A DNA stretch of 64,000 bases from Helicobacter mehlei (lineage in GTDB: Bacteria > Campylobacterota > Campylobacteria > Campylobacterales > Helicobacteraceae), in contig NZ_QXQP01000005.1 of assembly GCF_003660265.1 (NCBI RefSeq), positions 1 through 64,000 on the forward strand, in the 5' to 3' direction. The notes beneath the pieces are model-generated. The model did not search any database. It had not been told where the DNA came from and saw only the letters and a list, made by a program, of their open reading frames with translations. Below, one piece after another: positions 1 to 7,834 of this stretch. Position numbers and translations under genes: made by a program. Numbering within the stretch: position 1 is the first letter of the stretch; every line of letters starts with the position of its first letter.

Positions 1-568
1 GCTCTTTGGGGGTTGGGGGTTGTGTTTGGGGGGGATTTTGGGCTTGCCAAGATTTTAAGGGGCTAGGCTTGGGCTCAAAGAAGTTTTTTAGCGCATTGTT
101 TAAGAGTTTGAGACCTTTTTTGAGTCTAGAGGGGGCTTGCAAACCAAACTGATAAAGCCATGTTTTGGAGGTTTGGTAGGTGCTAGGCATCAAAGTAGCC
201 CACGCCCATATCCCCATGCATAAAATACACACCCACACCCCCAAAGACCCAATATAGACTTTTAACGCCCCCGTCAAGATCACACCCACCATACCTTTTT
301 GGAACACCAAAGCCTGGATGAATAAGAGAGTCAAAAAGGCGATCAAGCTGGCTAGCAAGTGTTCTAAGGCTTTAAGAGTAGCGCGGCGTGCTAGAGTTAC
401 TATATAATACAGATAAAAGACATTGAGATAGCCCACATAACCAAAGTAATGGGTGTTAAAGCGTGCCACCTCTTGACCTATAGTCCCCACCAGCCCGCCA
501 CCCCCAAACCAAGTGGTTAAGAATAGAACAAATAAGAGGGCATAAAAAAGCCCAAACCCTATTTTAAT
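1..568 (-). CDS. ftsK: DNA translocase FtsK, N-terminal part (runs off the left edge)
   Basis: An uninterrupted minus-strand frame runs from 568 to the window edge, giving about 189 residues. It has four strongly hydrophobic segments (starting FGLFYALLFVLFLTTWF, then further segments near residues 75-90, 97-107 and 113-130), followed by a Lys/Pro-rich linker. This is the layout of FtsK, the septal membrane pump that moves chromosome ends to daughter cells; the ATPase motor would lie outside the window. It sits directly downstream of addB, as in H. pylori (HP1090-HP1089). There is no ATG, GTG or TTG ahead of the first membrane segment. The frame opens, ten bases after the addB stop, with ATT AAA ATA GGG, preceded by a strong GAGGAGG ribosome site, so ATT (566-568) is the best start. 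The first GTG would remove membrane segment 1. Identity rests on topology and synteny. Confidence 0.78.
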   Translation of the reverse strand, partial: MKIGFGLFYALLFVLFLTTWFGGGGLVGTIGQEVARFNTHYFGYVGYLNVFYLYYIVTLARRATLKALEHLLASLIAFLTLLFIQALVFQKGMVGVILTGALKVYIGSLGVWVCILCMGIWAWATLMPSTYQTSKTWLYQFGLQAPSRLKKGLKLLNNALKNFFEPKPSPLKSWQAQNPPQTQPPTPKE

Positions 569-577
569 GCCCCCTCC

Positions 578-2875
578 TCATTCTATGCCACACATATCAG
601 TATAGGGGCAAAATTGGCAATTCTGTCTAAAGGGGGTTTTTTCAAAATCCACTTCACGATCCAAATCCCCCAATAAGGCTTCTAAGCGTTCTTGTTTGCC
701 CTGCAATATTTCGGGGGTTTCTGGCACAAGTTTGCCTGCCCTGAGATCGTAAAATGCGGTTTGGATCTGACCCTCTAGCCCCAGAGAAGGGGCGGCAAGT
801 TGGTAAATTAGCAACTGGTAATCTAAGCCCTTGGGGCTGTCTAGGTCCTTATCCACGCTCACTTTGGATTTAAACTTGTAATCCAAGATGGCATACGACC
901 CATCTACGCCTTGATCGATGCGATCAATGCGCCCATTAATTAAAACCCCATGCCAAGAGAAAGAGAATTTTTTTTCACACGCCAACACCTTGCCACTAGC
1001 TAACCTTTTTTGCTCCTCAGCAAAAAACGCCCCCATTTTCTCCAAACCCAACTTAACATTTAAATGTTCTAATGGGCTTAGATTTTCTAGGCGTTGTTGG
1101 AGGTAGTTTTGCATGTGCGCTTTGGTGATGGGGGTTGCGGGGTGGGTGCTGTAGTGCTGGTATAAAATCTCATGGAAGAATGTCCCCATGTTGAAACCCT
1201 CTGTGGGCGTGGGCGCATAATTTTTGATATATTTAAAGTAGAAACGGCGTTTGCAGGCACTCCAATCGTTAAGCTTAGTCGCACTCCATGTAAAACCAGC
1301 AGGGATGGTTGTGGTGATTTTTTCCTCTTGGTAATTGAGTGTGCGGGGGTTGGGGAAGAGTTTAAAGGGGGATGGGCTGTTTTTGTTTTTATGGCAATCG
1401 AGTAATTGGAGCTCTAAGATCATCTTGGAGTAAGTGCCATTGTTGGCTTGGCTGTAGGCAATGTCTACTTGGGTGCTGTTTTGCAAAAGCTGGTAGTAAT
1501 AGTGCTTTTTGAGATTCAATTTATCTTGCAAGGTGGGGATTTTGAGGCGTTGGCGGGTGGGGGTGTTTAAAAAGAGGTCGTGATCCTTGATGTGGGGCAC
1601 GAGGTGATCGTTAAAATCCAGTAACACCACATGTTCAAAGCGCAAGCCCCTAGTTTCTAACACATCAAGTACCTTGACCTTCCCCCCGCCCACATCATCA
1701 ATGCGTAAATCCTTGAGGGCACGCATGTAAAGTTCTAACAAGTCTTTAAACCCATAGCCCTTCAGGCTAGCTTGGATGGGGGCATAGGTGCACCTAAACT
1801 CCTCATTAAAACTTTGGAGTTTAGGCGGGATGGTGTGGTAGATTTGCAAACATTGTTGGCATGCTTGCTGGAGTTGCTCTAAGGGGGGCTTGGGGTTGTG
1901 TGGGTCTGGTGCAAAGTTTTCGAGGGCTTTTAAATAGGGCTCAAAGATCGCGCATGCCTCTTTCCCACGAGCAAAATTCAAATTGCCCTTAATATCTAGG
2001 AGTTTGAGCCATGCATTCATCTCAGGACTGGGCGTGATGATGGCTAATTTGCTAGGCTCTAAGCCTTTTTTGAGCCACTCTTGCACACGGGCTAAAGCTA
2101 AGCCAATTTGTTCCATGCGCTCATTAAAGCCCCAAATGTTGATTTTATCTTTGTCAAAGGGCGTGTATGTGCTGTGCAAAATAGGATTCTGCCCGCCCAC
2201 AAGGGCGCGTAAATCTAGCGCGTAGGTGTGATCGACTTGCAATTCTAGGTGCAGAAAATCTAAAAAATCCTTGTTGTAGCGATCGCAAGCGGTGTGCAAG
2301 ATCACGGGCACTATCTCATTGATTTTAAACAGCATTTCCTTTTCGCATGCATTTAAAAAGCCCTCCATGTAAAACTCAATGTGGTTAAATTTTTGGAGCA
2401 CGCTGGGGAGCAAGATAGGTTTAAGTGCCAATAGCGGGTCGTAAAAACCCCATGTTTGCAGGGCTTGGGTGTAGCGATCATAAATGCGTTGCAAAATCTC
2501 TAGATGGTAGGCGTAATCCCCGTAGGTGTCTTGACTAGGGATTTGGGCAATGTCTAGATCAAACTTAGCTAATTCGCTAAAAAAATGCGCCACAAAAGCA
2601 CTCCCATCCAAATACCCCAAAAAGGTCTTTTCAAAAACAATTAAGTTTTCTGACCCCTCTAAAACACCCTCCTCTTGCACCTCTTGGATCGCGCCCATTA
2701 AGAGCACTTGGCGCACGCCCTCTGGGATTTTTTGCAAATGGGGCACATAGCTCACTTGGCTATAAAACTCTGACACGCTCCAAACAGTGGGCAAAAACCC
2801 ATCCTCTTGTTGGGCACAAAATGCATTGCACGCACGGCGACTACTAAAGACATAGAGAATATTTCCAGCAGACAT
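578..2875 (-). CDS. addB: AddB-type helicase-exonuclease subunit
   Basis: This 765-residue protein matches the epsilonproteobacterial AddB family (H. pylori HP1089), partner of AddA in RecBCD-like repair of double-strand breaks. The C-terminal third is a RecB-family PD-(D/E)XK nuclease: GRIDRID at about 648-654, then LDYK at 664-667 with the catalytic Asp and Lys. The nuclease is framed by four iron-sulfur cysteines typical of AddB: C541 (WSACKRRF), then C753, C756 and C762 in CQFCPYTDMC at the extreme end. I see no clear Walker A motif near the N-terminus, in line with an AddB without active helicase function. Only 2 bases separate it from the upstream tkt stop, so the genes are probably co-transcribed tkt-addB-ftsK. 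The addA partner is not in this window. Confidence 0.9.
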   Translation of the reverse strand: MSAGNILYVFSSRRACNAFCAQQEDGFLPTVWSVSEFYSQVSYVPHLQKIPEGVRQVLLMGAIQEVQEEGVLEGSENLIVFEKTFLGYLDGSAFVAHFFSELAKFDLDIAQIPSQDTYGDYAYHLEILQRIYDRYTQALQTWGFYDPLLALKPILLPSVLQKFNHIEFYMEGFLNACEKEMLFKINEIVPVILHTACDRYNKDFLDFLHLELQVDHTYALDLRALVGGQNPILHSTYTPFDKDKINIWGFNERMEQIGLALARVQEWLKKGLEPSKLAIITPSPEMNAWLKLLDIKGNLNFARGKEACAIFEPYLKALENFAPDPHNPKPPLEQLQQACQQCLQIYHTIPPKLQSFNEEFRCTYAPIQASLKGYGFKDLLELYMRALKDLRIDDVGGGKVKVLDVLETRGLRFEHVVLLDFNDHLVPHIKDHDLFLNTPTRQRLKIPTLQDKLNLKKHYYYQLLQNSTQVDIAYSQANNGTYSKMILELQLLDCHKNKNSPSPFKLFPNPRTLNYQEEKITTTIPAGFTWSATKLNDWSACKRRFYFKYIKNYAPTPTEGFNMGTFFHEILYQHYSTHPATPITKAHMQNYLQQRLENLSPLEHLNVKLGLEKMGAFFAEEQKRLASGKVLACEKKFSFSWHGVLINGRIDRIDQGVDGSYAILDYKFKSKVSVDKDLDSPKGLDYQLLIYQLAAPSLGLEGQIQTAFYDLRAGKLVPETPEILQGKQERLEALLGDLDREVDFEKTPFRQNCQFCPYTDMCGIE

Positions 2876-2877
2876 GG

Positions 2878-4815
2878 CTAACTTTCCAGCAAACTTTGCG
2901 CTTTTTGGGCGATAGTTTCAGAGCTAAAACCAAAATGTCTAAATAGCGCAGAGCCCGGGGCGGACCTGCCAAAACTCTCCATATTCACAAGCGCATGCGC
3001 AAATCTAAACCACTCCAACCCACGGCTAGCCTCAATGGCTAACACCTTGCCCACAAATAGCCCGTCTAAATACGTGCGGTCCTGCTCTAAGAGCAAATCA
3101 AAGCAAGGCACGCTCACCACTTGCACGCCGATATCTTGTGCCTCTAACAAAGAAGCCGCCTGCAAGCACGCTTGCACCTCGCTCCCACTACTAACTAAGG
3201 TGATCTGCACAGGCTGGGGGCCTTGATAAAGCACATACCCCCCCCTTTGCACTTTGGTTAGATCGCCTATGGGCAAGACCTCAAGGTTTTGGCGACTCAG
3301 CACAAAAGCACAGCTCTTTTTAAGCCCCAAAGCCACCTGCCAACAAAGGACATTTTCATGGGCATCCATGGGTCTAAAGACATAGAAATTAGGCAGGGCT
3401 CTTAGGTGGCTCAAGTGTTCGATGGGCTGGTGGGTCGGGCCATCCTCGCCCACCCCGATACTATCATGGGTGAAAATATAAAAAACTTGGTTGCCCATCA
3501 GCGCGCTCAAGCGCAAACTAGCGCATAAATAATCGCTGAAGACAAAAAAAGTCGCACAAAAGGGCACAAACAAGCCATAATTGGCAATCCCATTACAAAT
3601 CGCCCCCATGGCATGCTCTCTGATTCCAAAATGCAGATTGCGCCCCGCATGGGTGGGGTTAAAATCTTTTAGTCCGTGTAGAGTCGTGTTGTTAGAGGGG
3701 GCTAAATCCGCACTCCCGCCTAAAAAACCTTTGTAAGCCCGACTGATCGCATTTAAGATTTTGCCATTGCTCACCCGTGTGGCAATTTGTTGCCCGACCT
3801 CAAAAGTGGGGTAAGCCACTTGGCTAAAATCTTTGGCTTGCAAGTGAGCGATCTGCTCTTGGATGCTTGGGGTGAGCTTTTGCTCCCACAAACGCTCCCA
3901 CACCTCGTTTTTTTCCATGTGAAAATGCAGGGCGGCACTCTTGGGGATATAAAAAGGGGGGTGTTCCCAGTTTAAAGCACGCTTAGAGTTTTCTAGCACC
4001 TCCAGGCCCAAAGGCGCGCCATGCACCTTAGAGCTCCCCTCCAAGCCCAAAGCCCCTTTCCCGATGGTGGTTTTAGCGATGACGAGCGTGGGTTTTAAGC
4101 TTTGTTTAGCACTCCTTAAAGCCCGATCGATATCTAAAAAATCATGCCCATCACAGCTAAGAACCTCCCAATTCTGCGCCCTAAAGCGCAACTCTACATC
4201 TTCGCTAAAGGCTAGATGGGTATCCCCCTCAATGGTGATGGCGTTGCTATCATAGATCACAATGAGATTTTTAAGCTCCAAATGCCCGGCTAAAGATGCG
4301 CTCTCATAGCTCAAGCCCTCTTGCAAATCCCCATCCCCACACAGACAATAGACCTTGTGATTGATGATCTCTGTGCCCAACATCTCCTGAGCCAACTTGC
4401 TAGCTAGACTAAAGCCCACAGCGTTAGCAAACCCCTGTCCTAGCGGACCGGTGGTGATCTCAATGCCCTCTGTGTGCTTGTATTCTAAATGCCCGGGGGT
4501 TTTAGAGCCCAGTTGTCTAAAGGCCTTTAAATCCTCCAAACTGATATTAAATCCCCACAAATGCAAGAGCGCATAGGCTAGAGCACTGGCATGCCCACCA
4601 CTAAATACGAGGCGATCGCGATTAAGCCATGCCGGGTTTTTAGGGTTGATTTTCAAATGCAAGCCTAGCACCACCGCCACATCGGCTAACCCCATCGCCA
4701 CACCCGGATGCCCGCTATTGGCTTGTTGCACCATGTCCGCACACAAAAAACGCAAAGTGGTTGCCATGTTTTGGAGTGTGGGCAAATCCTGGGGGCTTAA
4801 GGCTAAAGATTGCAT
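2878..4815 (-). CDS. tktA: Transketolase
   Basis: Thiamine-diphosphate transketolase of the non-oxidative pentose phosphate pathway, moving two-carbon ketol units between sugar phosphates in the cytoplasm. Family hallmarks are clear: SGHPG near the N-terminus, GPLGQGFANAVG, the ThDP-binding GDGDLQEG, and in the second half GIREHAMGAICNG, the pyrimidine-binding region. The protein is close to the usual length (645 residues from this start; H. pylori 641). I start it at ATG 4813-4815 (MQSLALSPQD), preceded by AAAAGG at a good distance; an in-frame upstream start would add 15 residues not expected in the family. It leads the tkt-addB-ftsK run, and a large non-coding stretch lies upstream. Confidence 0.95.
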   Translation of the reverse strand: MQSLALSPQDLPTLQNMATTLRFLCADMVQQANSGHPGVAMGLADVAVVLGLHLKINPKNPAWLNRDRLVFSGGHASALAYALLHLWGFNISLEDLKAFRQLGSKTPGHLEYKHTEGIEITTGPLGQGFANAVGFSLASKLAQEMLGTEIINHKVYCLCGDGDLQEGLSYESASLAGHLELKNLIVIYDSNAITIEGDTHLAFSEDVELRFRAQNWEVLSCDGHDFLDIDRALRSAKQSLKPTLVIAKTTIGKGALGLEGSSKVHGAPLGLEVLENSKRALNWEHPPFYIPKSAALHFHMEKNEVWERLWEQKLTPSIQEQIAHLQAKDFSQVAYPTFEVGQQIATRVSNGKILNAISRAYKGFLGGSADLAPSNNTTLHGLKDFNPTHAGRNLHFGIREHAMGAICNGIANYGLFVPFCATFFVFSDYLCASLRLSALMGNQVFYIFTHDSIGVGEDGPTHQPIEHLSHLRALPNFYVFRPMDAHENVLCWQVALGLKKSCAFVLSRQNLEVLPIGDLTKVQRGGYVLYQGPQPVQITLVSSGSEVQACLQAASLLEAQDIGVQVVSVPCFDLLLEQDRTYLDGLFVGKVLAIEASRGLEWFRFAHALVNMESFGRSAPGSALFRHFGFSSETIAQKAQSLLES

Positions 4816-5090
4816 ACAATACCTTTTGATAGATTGGGCACATTGTAACATACTTCCCACAGCTTCAAGCTAAAGCATAGAAATACTCCCAATAAGCGCA
4901 TTGGTGCAAACCCACACGACTAGCGAGGAGATCAGCCAAGTACAGGCCATAGAGAGGCAAGCACCCACACAAGACATACCAGCCTAACAAGCCCCAAGGC
5001 AACCACTGCCAAAAATACCCATCAGCGCACTATTTGGAGTATTAAAGAAAATTTAAGGGGAATTGTGGTCAATGGCACTAGCGGACGTTG

Positions 5091-5104
5091 CCCCTAAAAA
5101 GGGG
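5091..5104. terminator. CCCCT-AAAA-AGGGG hairpin after the small ORF
   Basis: A 5-bp perfect stem with a four-base loop lies two bases downstream of the stop codon of the 17-codon ORF at 5107-5160. Read on the minus strand the loop is TTTT. No long U tract follows, so termination is only a possibility; it may equally be the 3' structural element of a stable small mRNA. Confidence 0.35.
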
Positions 5105-5106
5105 GT

Positions 5107-5160
5107 TTAAACGGGTTTTGATATAACCATCAAAACCGCTAACACTACGATTAATTTCAT
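5107..5160 (-). CDS. Putative 17-residue hydrophobic peptide, type I toxin-like
   Basis: A tiny ORF on the minus strand encodes MKLIVVLAVLMVISKPV. It starts with ATG (5158-5160), has a strong GGAGAG ribosome binding site 6 bases upstream, and ends with TAA. The product would be a short membrane helix with Lys near each end. The ribosome site lies in one arm of a perfect 6-bp hairpin (5167-5181), and the 3' half of the ORF forms a 9-bp stem (5114-5137). Such tightly folded mRNAs for 20-40-residue membrane peptides are the hallmark of type I toxins; H. pylori has the AapA/IsoA group, whose toxin sequence as I recall it differs from this one. On the opposite strand a TATAAC element (5123-5128 region) could drive an antisense RNA across the start codon. 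Chance occurrence is possible; the supporting structure makes it worth listing. Confidence 0.4.
   Translation of the reverse strand: MKLIVVLAVLMVISKPV
5114..5137. repeat. 9-bp perfect inverted repeat inside the small ORF
   Basis: GGTTTTGAT and ATCAAAACC are exact reverse complements separated by ATAACC. In the minus-strand transcript this stem covers the second half of the peptide ORF almost to its stop codon. The loop, read on the plus strand, contains TATAAC, a possible -10 element for an antisense transcript running toward the ribosome site. Confidence 0.6.
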
Positions 5161-5166
5161 AGTTTG

Positions 5167-5181
5167 CTCTCCTTTGGAGAG
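5167..5181. promoter_or_regulatory. Perfect hairpin masking the small ORF's ribosome binding site
   Basis: On the minus strand CTCTCC-AAA-GGAGAG folds into a 6-bp perfect stem in which the right arm is the ribosome binding site of the 17-codon ORF. A second CTCTCC-complementary run, GGAGAGAGGGG, lies just upstream (about 5184-5194), so alternative pairings that expose or hide the site are possible. This resembles the anti-Shine-Dalgarno control known in type I toxin mRNAs. Confidence 0.5.
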
Positions 5182-5373
5182 TTACCCCTCTCTCCAGCCC
5201 ACGCTAAAAGCGCATTACCCCATAGCGCAAAAGGGAAGCAAACTACTATGTGACGCCCCCATTTTAACGCATTTTGGCTTAGGGAGGCGCATTAACGCTT
5301 TATTATCAACCAACGTTAAAGCATTTTGCAAATGCGTTGCGTTTGCGCATTAAACCCTTCGGCACTCTAAGAT

Positions 5374-5387
5374 AGGGCTTTCGCCCT
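5374..5387. terminator. AGGGC-TTTC-GCCCT hairpin
   Basis: A 5-bp perfect GC-rich stem with a four-base loop. It lies 12 bases from a second hairpin (5399-5413). Possible terminator or RNA-stabilising element; there is no long T run. Confidence 0.35.
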
Positions 5388-5398
5388 CTATATCATAT

Positions 5399-5413
5399 AA
5401 ACCCTTCGGGTTT
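5399..5413. terminator. AAACCC-TTC-GGGTTT hairpin
   Basis: A perfect 6-bp stem with a three-base loop. The same AAACCCTTCGG word occurs about 50 bases earlier (5352-5362). With the preceding hairpin it forms a tandem that could end transcription entering from either side. Confidence 0.4.
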
Positions 5414-5499
5414 AGTCCTTGTCCTCTCTCTAGGCAAATGCTAAGATGTTAGGGCAAATGAGAGAGTCAAGCAAGAGGGCATTGGCATTTAGAATTAGC

Positions 5500-6380
5500 C
5501 TAAACCACGTTTAAAAAGCAAAATGAAACCCAGTTTGCTAGCAAAGCCCAGCAATTAGAGACACAATTCAAGAAGGCCATTCAAGAGAGCTTAGATCACC
5601 CCCCATTCAACATAGATATATAAGCGTGTTTAGAGAATCTAGTCAGCCAGCAAATCCAAACTTTAATGCCCCCCAAATCAGCCAAAAGGCGCGCACAGGA
5701 AAATAAGAAGTTAGATGCTAGCAGATCGCACAAGAGGTACAAGATAACCTCAAAGAGGCTATTATTGCCAAGCTAAACCTAGAGGATATTTTAAGCCCTC
5801 ATAGAGTTAGAGGGACTTTAGGGGAGATTAAAAACCCAAGTGGTGCAACACTGGCAAACCCAAGAACAAGCCTTTTAACCACTTTTCAAACCCAAATACA
5901 GGGCATTTTAGGCAAGGGGCAAGAGAAGCTAGAGCAGGGGACTTTAAAGCCAGATCGAGAGACTAGGGACTGGGCAACAAATCGCTTTTATCTCTAATGA
6001 AAGCCCAAGTGGAACGGCTTGACTTAGGTTTTTAAAAGAGCAACACGATCTCTTTACCCCGCCATTGAAAAGCACTTGAAGGCGTTATTTTTCAGGGAAA
6101 TAGAGCAAGACTTTTTAAAGCGTTTTGCAAAGACGGCTAGCCCAAGAGACCCAATTCAGAGCTTCAAAGAAATGGATTTGAAGCCCAAATGCACTTAGAG
6201 AGTTTGTTGCTAGACAATGCGTCAAAGATATTGTAAGAGGAGCAAACAGAGCTGATGCAAATGCGTTTAAAAGAGTTGTAATTTGCTAATAATATGGCAT
6301 TGGCGATGAAACGCCAAGAGCTCATCAAAAGGGTATCTTGCAAGAAGAGTGGCTGGATTGGTGTTTGTTTAAGTAGCGCA
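5500..6380 (+). pseudogene. Decayed gene for a Gln/Glu/Lys-rich coiled-coil protein
   Basis: Stretches of protein-like plus-strand sequence follow one another in different frames, broken by stops and frameshifts. Examples are QFASKAQQLETQFKKAIQE near 5520-5600, then an 80-codon open piece (5727-5995) containing NLKEAIIAKLNLEDILSPHR and QTQIQGILGKGQEKLEQG, then HLESLLLDNASKIL and EEQTELMQMRLKEL near 6190-6280. Composition points to a long alpha-helical, coiled-coil protein. I do not recognise the family; coiled-coil proteins of plasmids, phages or integrative elements are plausible sources. No intact start or full-length frame survives, and minus-strand frames through the region look like antisense shadows. 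Boundaries are approximate. Confidence 0.55.
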
Positions 6381-6517
6381 ACTAAAACTAGGCAGTTATG
6401 AAACAATTAGTCTAAAAGATTACTAAATAGAATAAGAAGGCATGATACATTATCTTAAGGTTTATTTTATTAATGGCATATATGATTTCGTTTGTAATTC
6501 CATTTTCAAGGCGTGTG

Positions 6518-7834
6518 ATGAAAAGTTTTAAGATATTAAAAAGAGTGTTGCCATGTAGCGTGGCTCTTTGTGGGTTTTTAAGTACGGGTTTGCAAGCGGC
6601 TAGCTTTGCTTACGATCTCAAGTTTATGAGCTTCACCTACAACTTGGCGGGCAAGGACAACCCTTATTGGAATAGTCTTGTTAATATGAAAAACCGAATC
6701 ATGCCCGAGATTGGGATTCAATTTGACAAGCACCAATCTATCATGTTTGGGGGGTGGTTTATCCAAAATCTGCACACCCATTATAGTTATTTCCCCTACT
6801 CTTGGGGGGTTACGATGTATTATAGTGCGGTGGGCAAGGACTTTAGAGCATATGTGGGCATCATCCCCAGAACTTACACGATGGCATCCTACCCCTTAGC
6901 CGCCTTTAAAAAGCTCTTTTGGTTTAAAGACCCGACCGTTAGGGGGGCGATGTTCCAATATAAACCCGCCTACAACCCTAACCGCTGGTGGAATGGCTGG
7001 GCGGAGTTCATCATTGACTGGTATGGGGGGCGCAACTGGAATAACATTGGTGGCAAGAAATATGCCGCCAACCATTACAACATGAACCAAATGCTCTACT
7101 TTGGGGCGAGTGAATGGTCGTTTTTAAAAGGTTATTTGGGCTTTGGGGGGCGCATTGTGGCATTCCACAACACCAGCTCTTATAGCATGGGTGATCCTTA
7201 TCCCTTTGGGGGCAACCCCGATCCAGCCATGCGCGGACAAGACCCACTATGGCCCAATGGTTACCCCTATGCCGCCGGGCAACCCGAGGCTGGCAAACCC
7301 GGTGTTTATTCTAACCCCACGGTGCTCGATCGCATTTACTACTATGGCTACATCAAAAGCGATTTAAAACGGCTTGCTCCCTTTTTAGACAAACTCTCTG
7401 TTGCTTTTGGCACAATGAGTGAGCAAGAGCATTACTGCGTGCGCTCGGGCAATCGTTGCGGGCCTAGCCAGTGGTACAATAGTTTTGGAGGGCAATTTGA
7501 CTTCGAGGTACAGTATAAGGGCTTTGGATTTTACAACAAATACTACTTCTCTGACAAGCCCCAAATGAAGTTTTATGCCACCTATGGGCGCGCGCTCTAT
7601 ACGGGCTTGCCATGGTATCATGCCCCCAACTTCGAGCGCATTGCCCTTTATTATGTCTATAAAAACAAATTCTTAAGCGTGCGTGCAGACGCTTTCTTTA
7701 ACTTCATGGGCGGGGGCGATGGGCATAGCTTGAATGGGCATGGGGGCAAGTGGTACACCACTTTCCAACAATTTGTAACCGTTGGTATTGACACCCGCCA
7801 ATTAGTGGATTTTGTCCGCGCCCACCACAACTAA
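6518..7834 (+). CDS. Hof-family outer membrane protein
   Basis: A 438-residue exported protein, rich in Tyr, Trp, Phe and Gly and built of alternating strands, as in Helicobacter outer membrane beta-barrels. The N-terminus MKSFKILKRVLPCSVALCGFLSTGLQA is a signal peptide cut before the ASFAYDLKFMS segment. I choose ATG 6518 because AAGG lies just upstream and the signal sequence begins there; an earlier in-frame ATG would add 15 residues without export features. Length and the YGGRNWNN-type motifs fit the Hof family. In H. pylori a Hof protein (HofB) is encoded near tkt, so this may be its counterpart, though the paralogue cannot be fixed by eye. Function is unknown; Hof proteins are usually viewed as porins or adhesion-related. 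The last 33 bases overlap the 3' end of the convergent gltX gene. Confidence 0.8.
   Translation: MKSFKILKRVLPCSVALCGFLSTGLQAASFAYDLKFMSFTYNLAGKDNPYWNSLVNMKNRIMPEIGIQFDKHQSIMFGGWFIQNLHTHYSYFPYSWGVTMYYSAVGKDFRAYVGIIPRTYTMASYPLAAFKKLFWFKDPTVRGAMFQYKPAYNPNRWWNGWAEFIIDWYGGRNWNNIGGKKYAANHYNMNQMLYFGASEWSFLKGYLGFGGRIVAFHNTSSYSMGDPYPFGGNPDPAMRGQDPLWPNGYPYAAGQPEAGKPGVYSNPTVLDRIYYYGYIKSDLKRLAPFLDKLSVAFGTMSEQEHYCVRSGNRCGPSQWYNSFGGQFDFEVQYKGFGFYNKYYFSDKPQMKFYATYGRALYTGLPWYHAPNFERIALYYVYKNKFLSVRADAFFNFMGGGDGHSLNGHGGKWYTTFQQFVTVGIDTRQLVDFVRAHHN

Larger units (their letters stand above)
5182..5450. other. Structured non-coding stretch with repeated GCGCATTA/AACGCATTTT words
   Basis: No credible gene is seen here. 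The stretch carries repeated short words (GCGCATTA at about 5210, 5288 and 5345; AACGCATTTTG at about 5266), the near-palindrome GCATTTTGCAAATGC (5321-5335), and two compact hairpins at 5374-5387 and 5399-5413. Read on the minus strand it would be the leader and promoter region of the small peptide ORF; TAAAAT on that strand near 5257-5262 could be its -10 box. Confidence 0.4.

Noticed and set aside
19-36. G7 tract near the left edge as a phase-variation switch in ftsK
   Set aside because: Seven bases is short, ftsK is expected to be essential, and the tract codes for a Pro-rich linker.
5282-5350. Possible plasmid iterons or origin (repeated GCGCATTA and AACGCATTTT words)
   Set aside because: The copies are few, irregularly spaced and not accompanied by a rep gene or DnaA boxes, so an origin is not supported.
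6164-6406. 80-codon minus-strand ORF in the gene-poor region
   Set aside because: It is antisense to the relic of the coiled-coil gene, has no ribosome site, and its composition mirrors the plus-strand codons.
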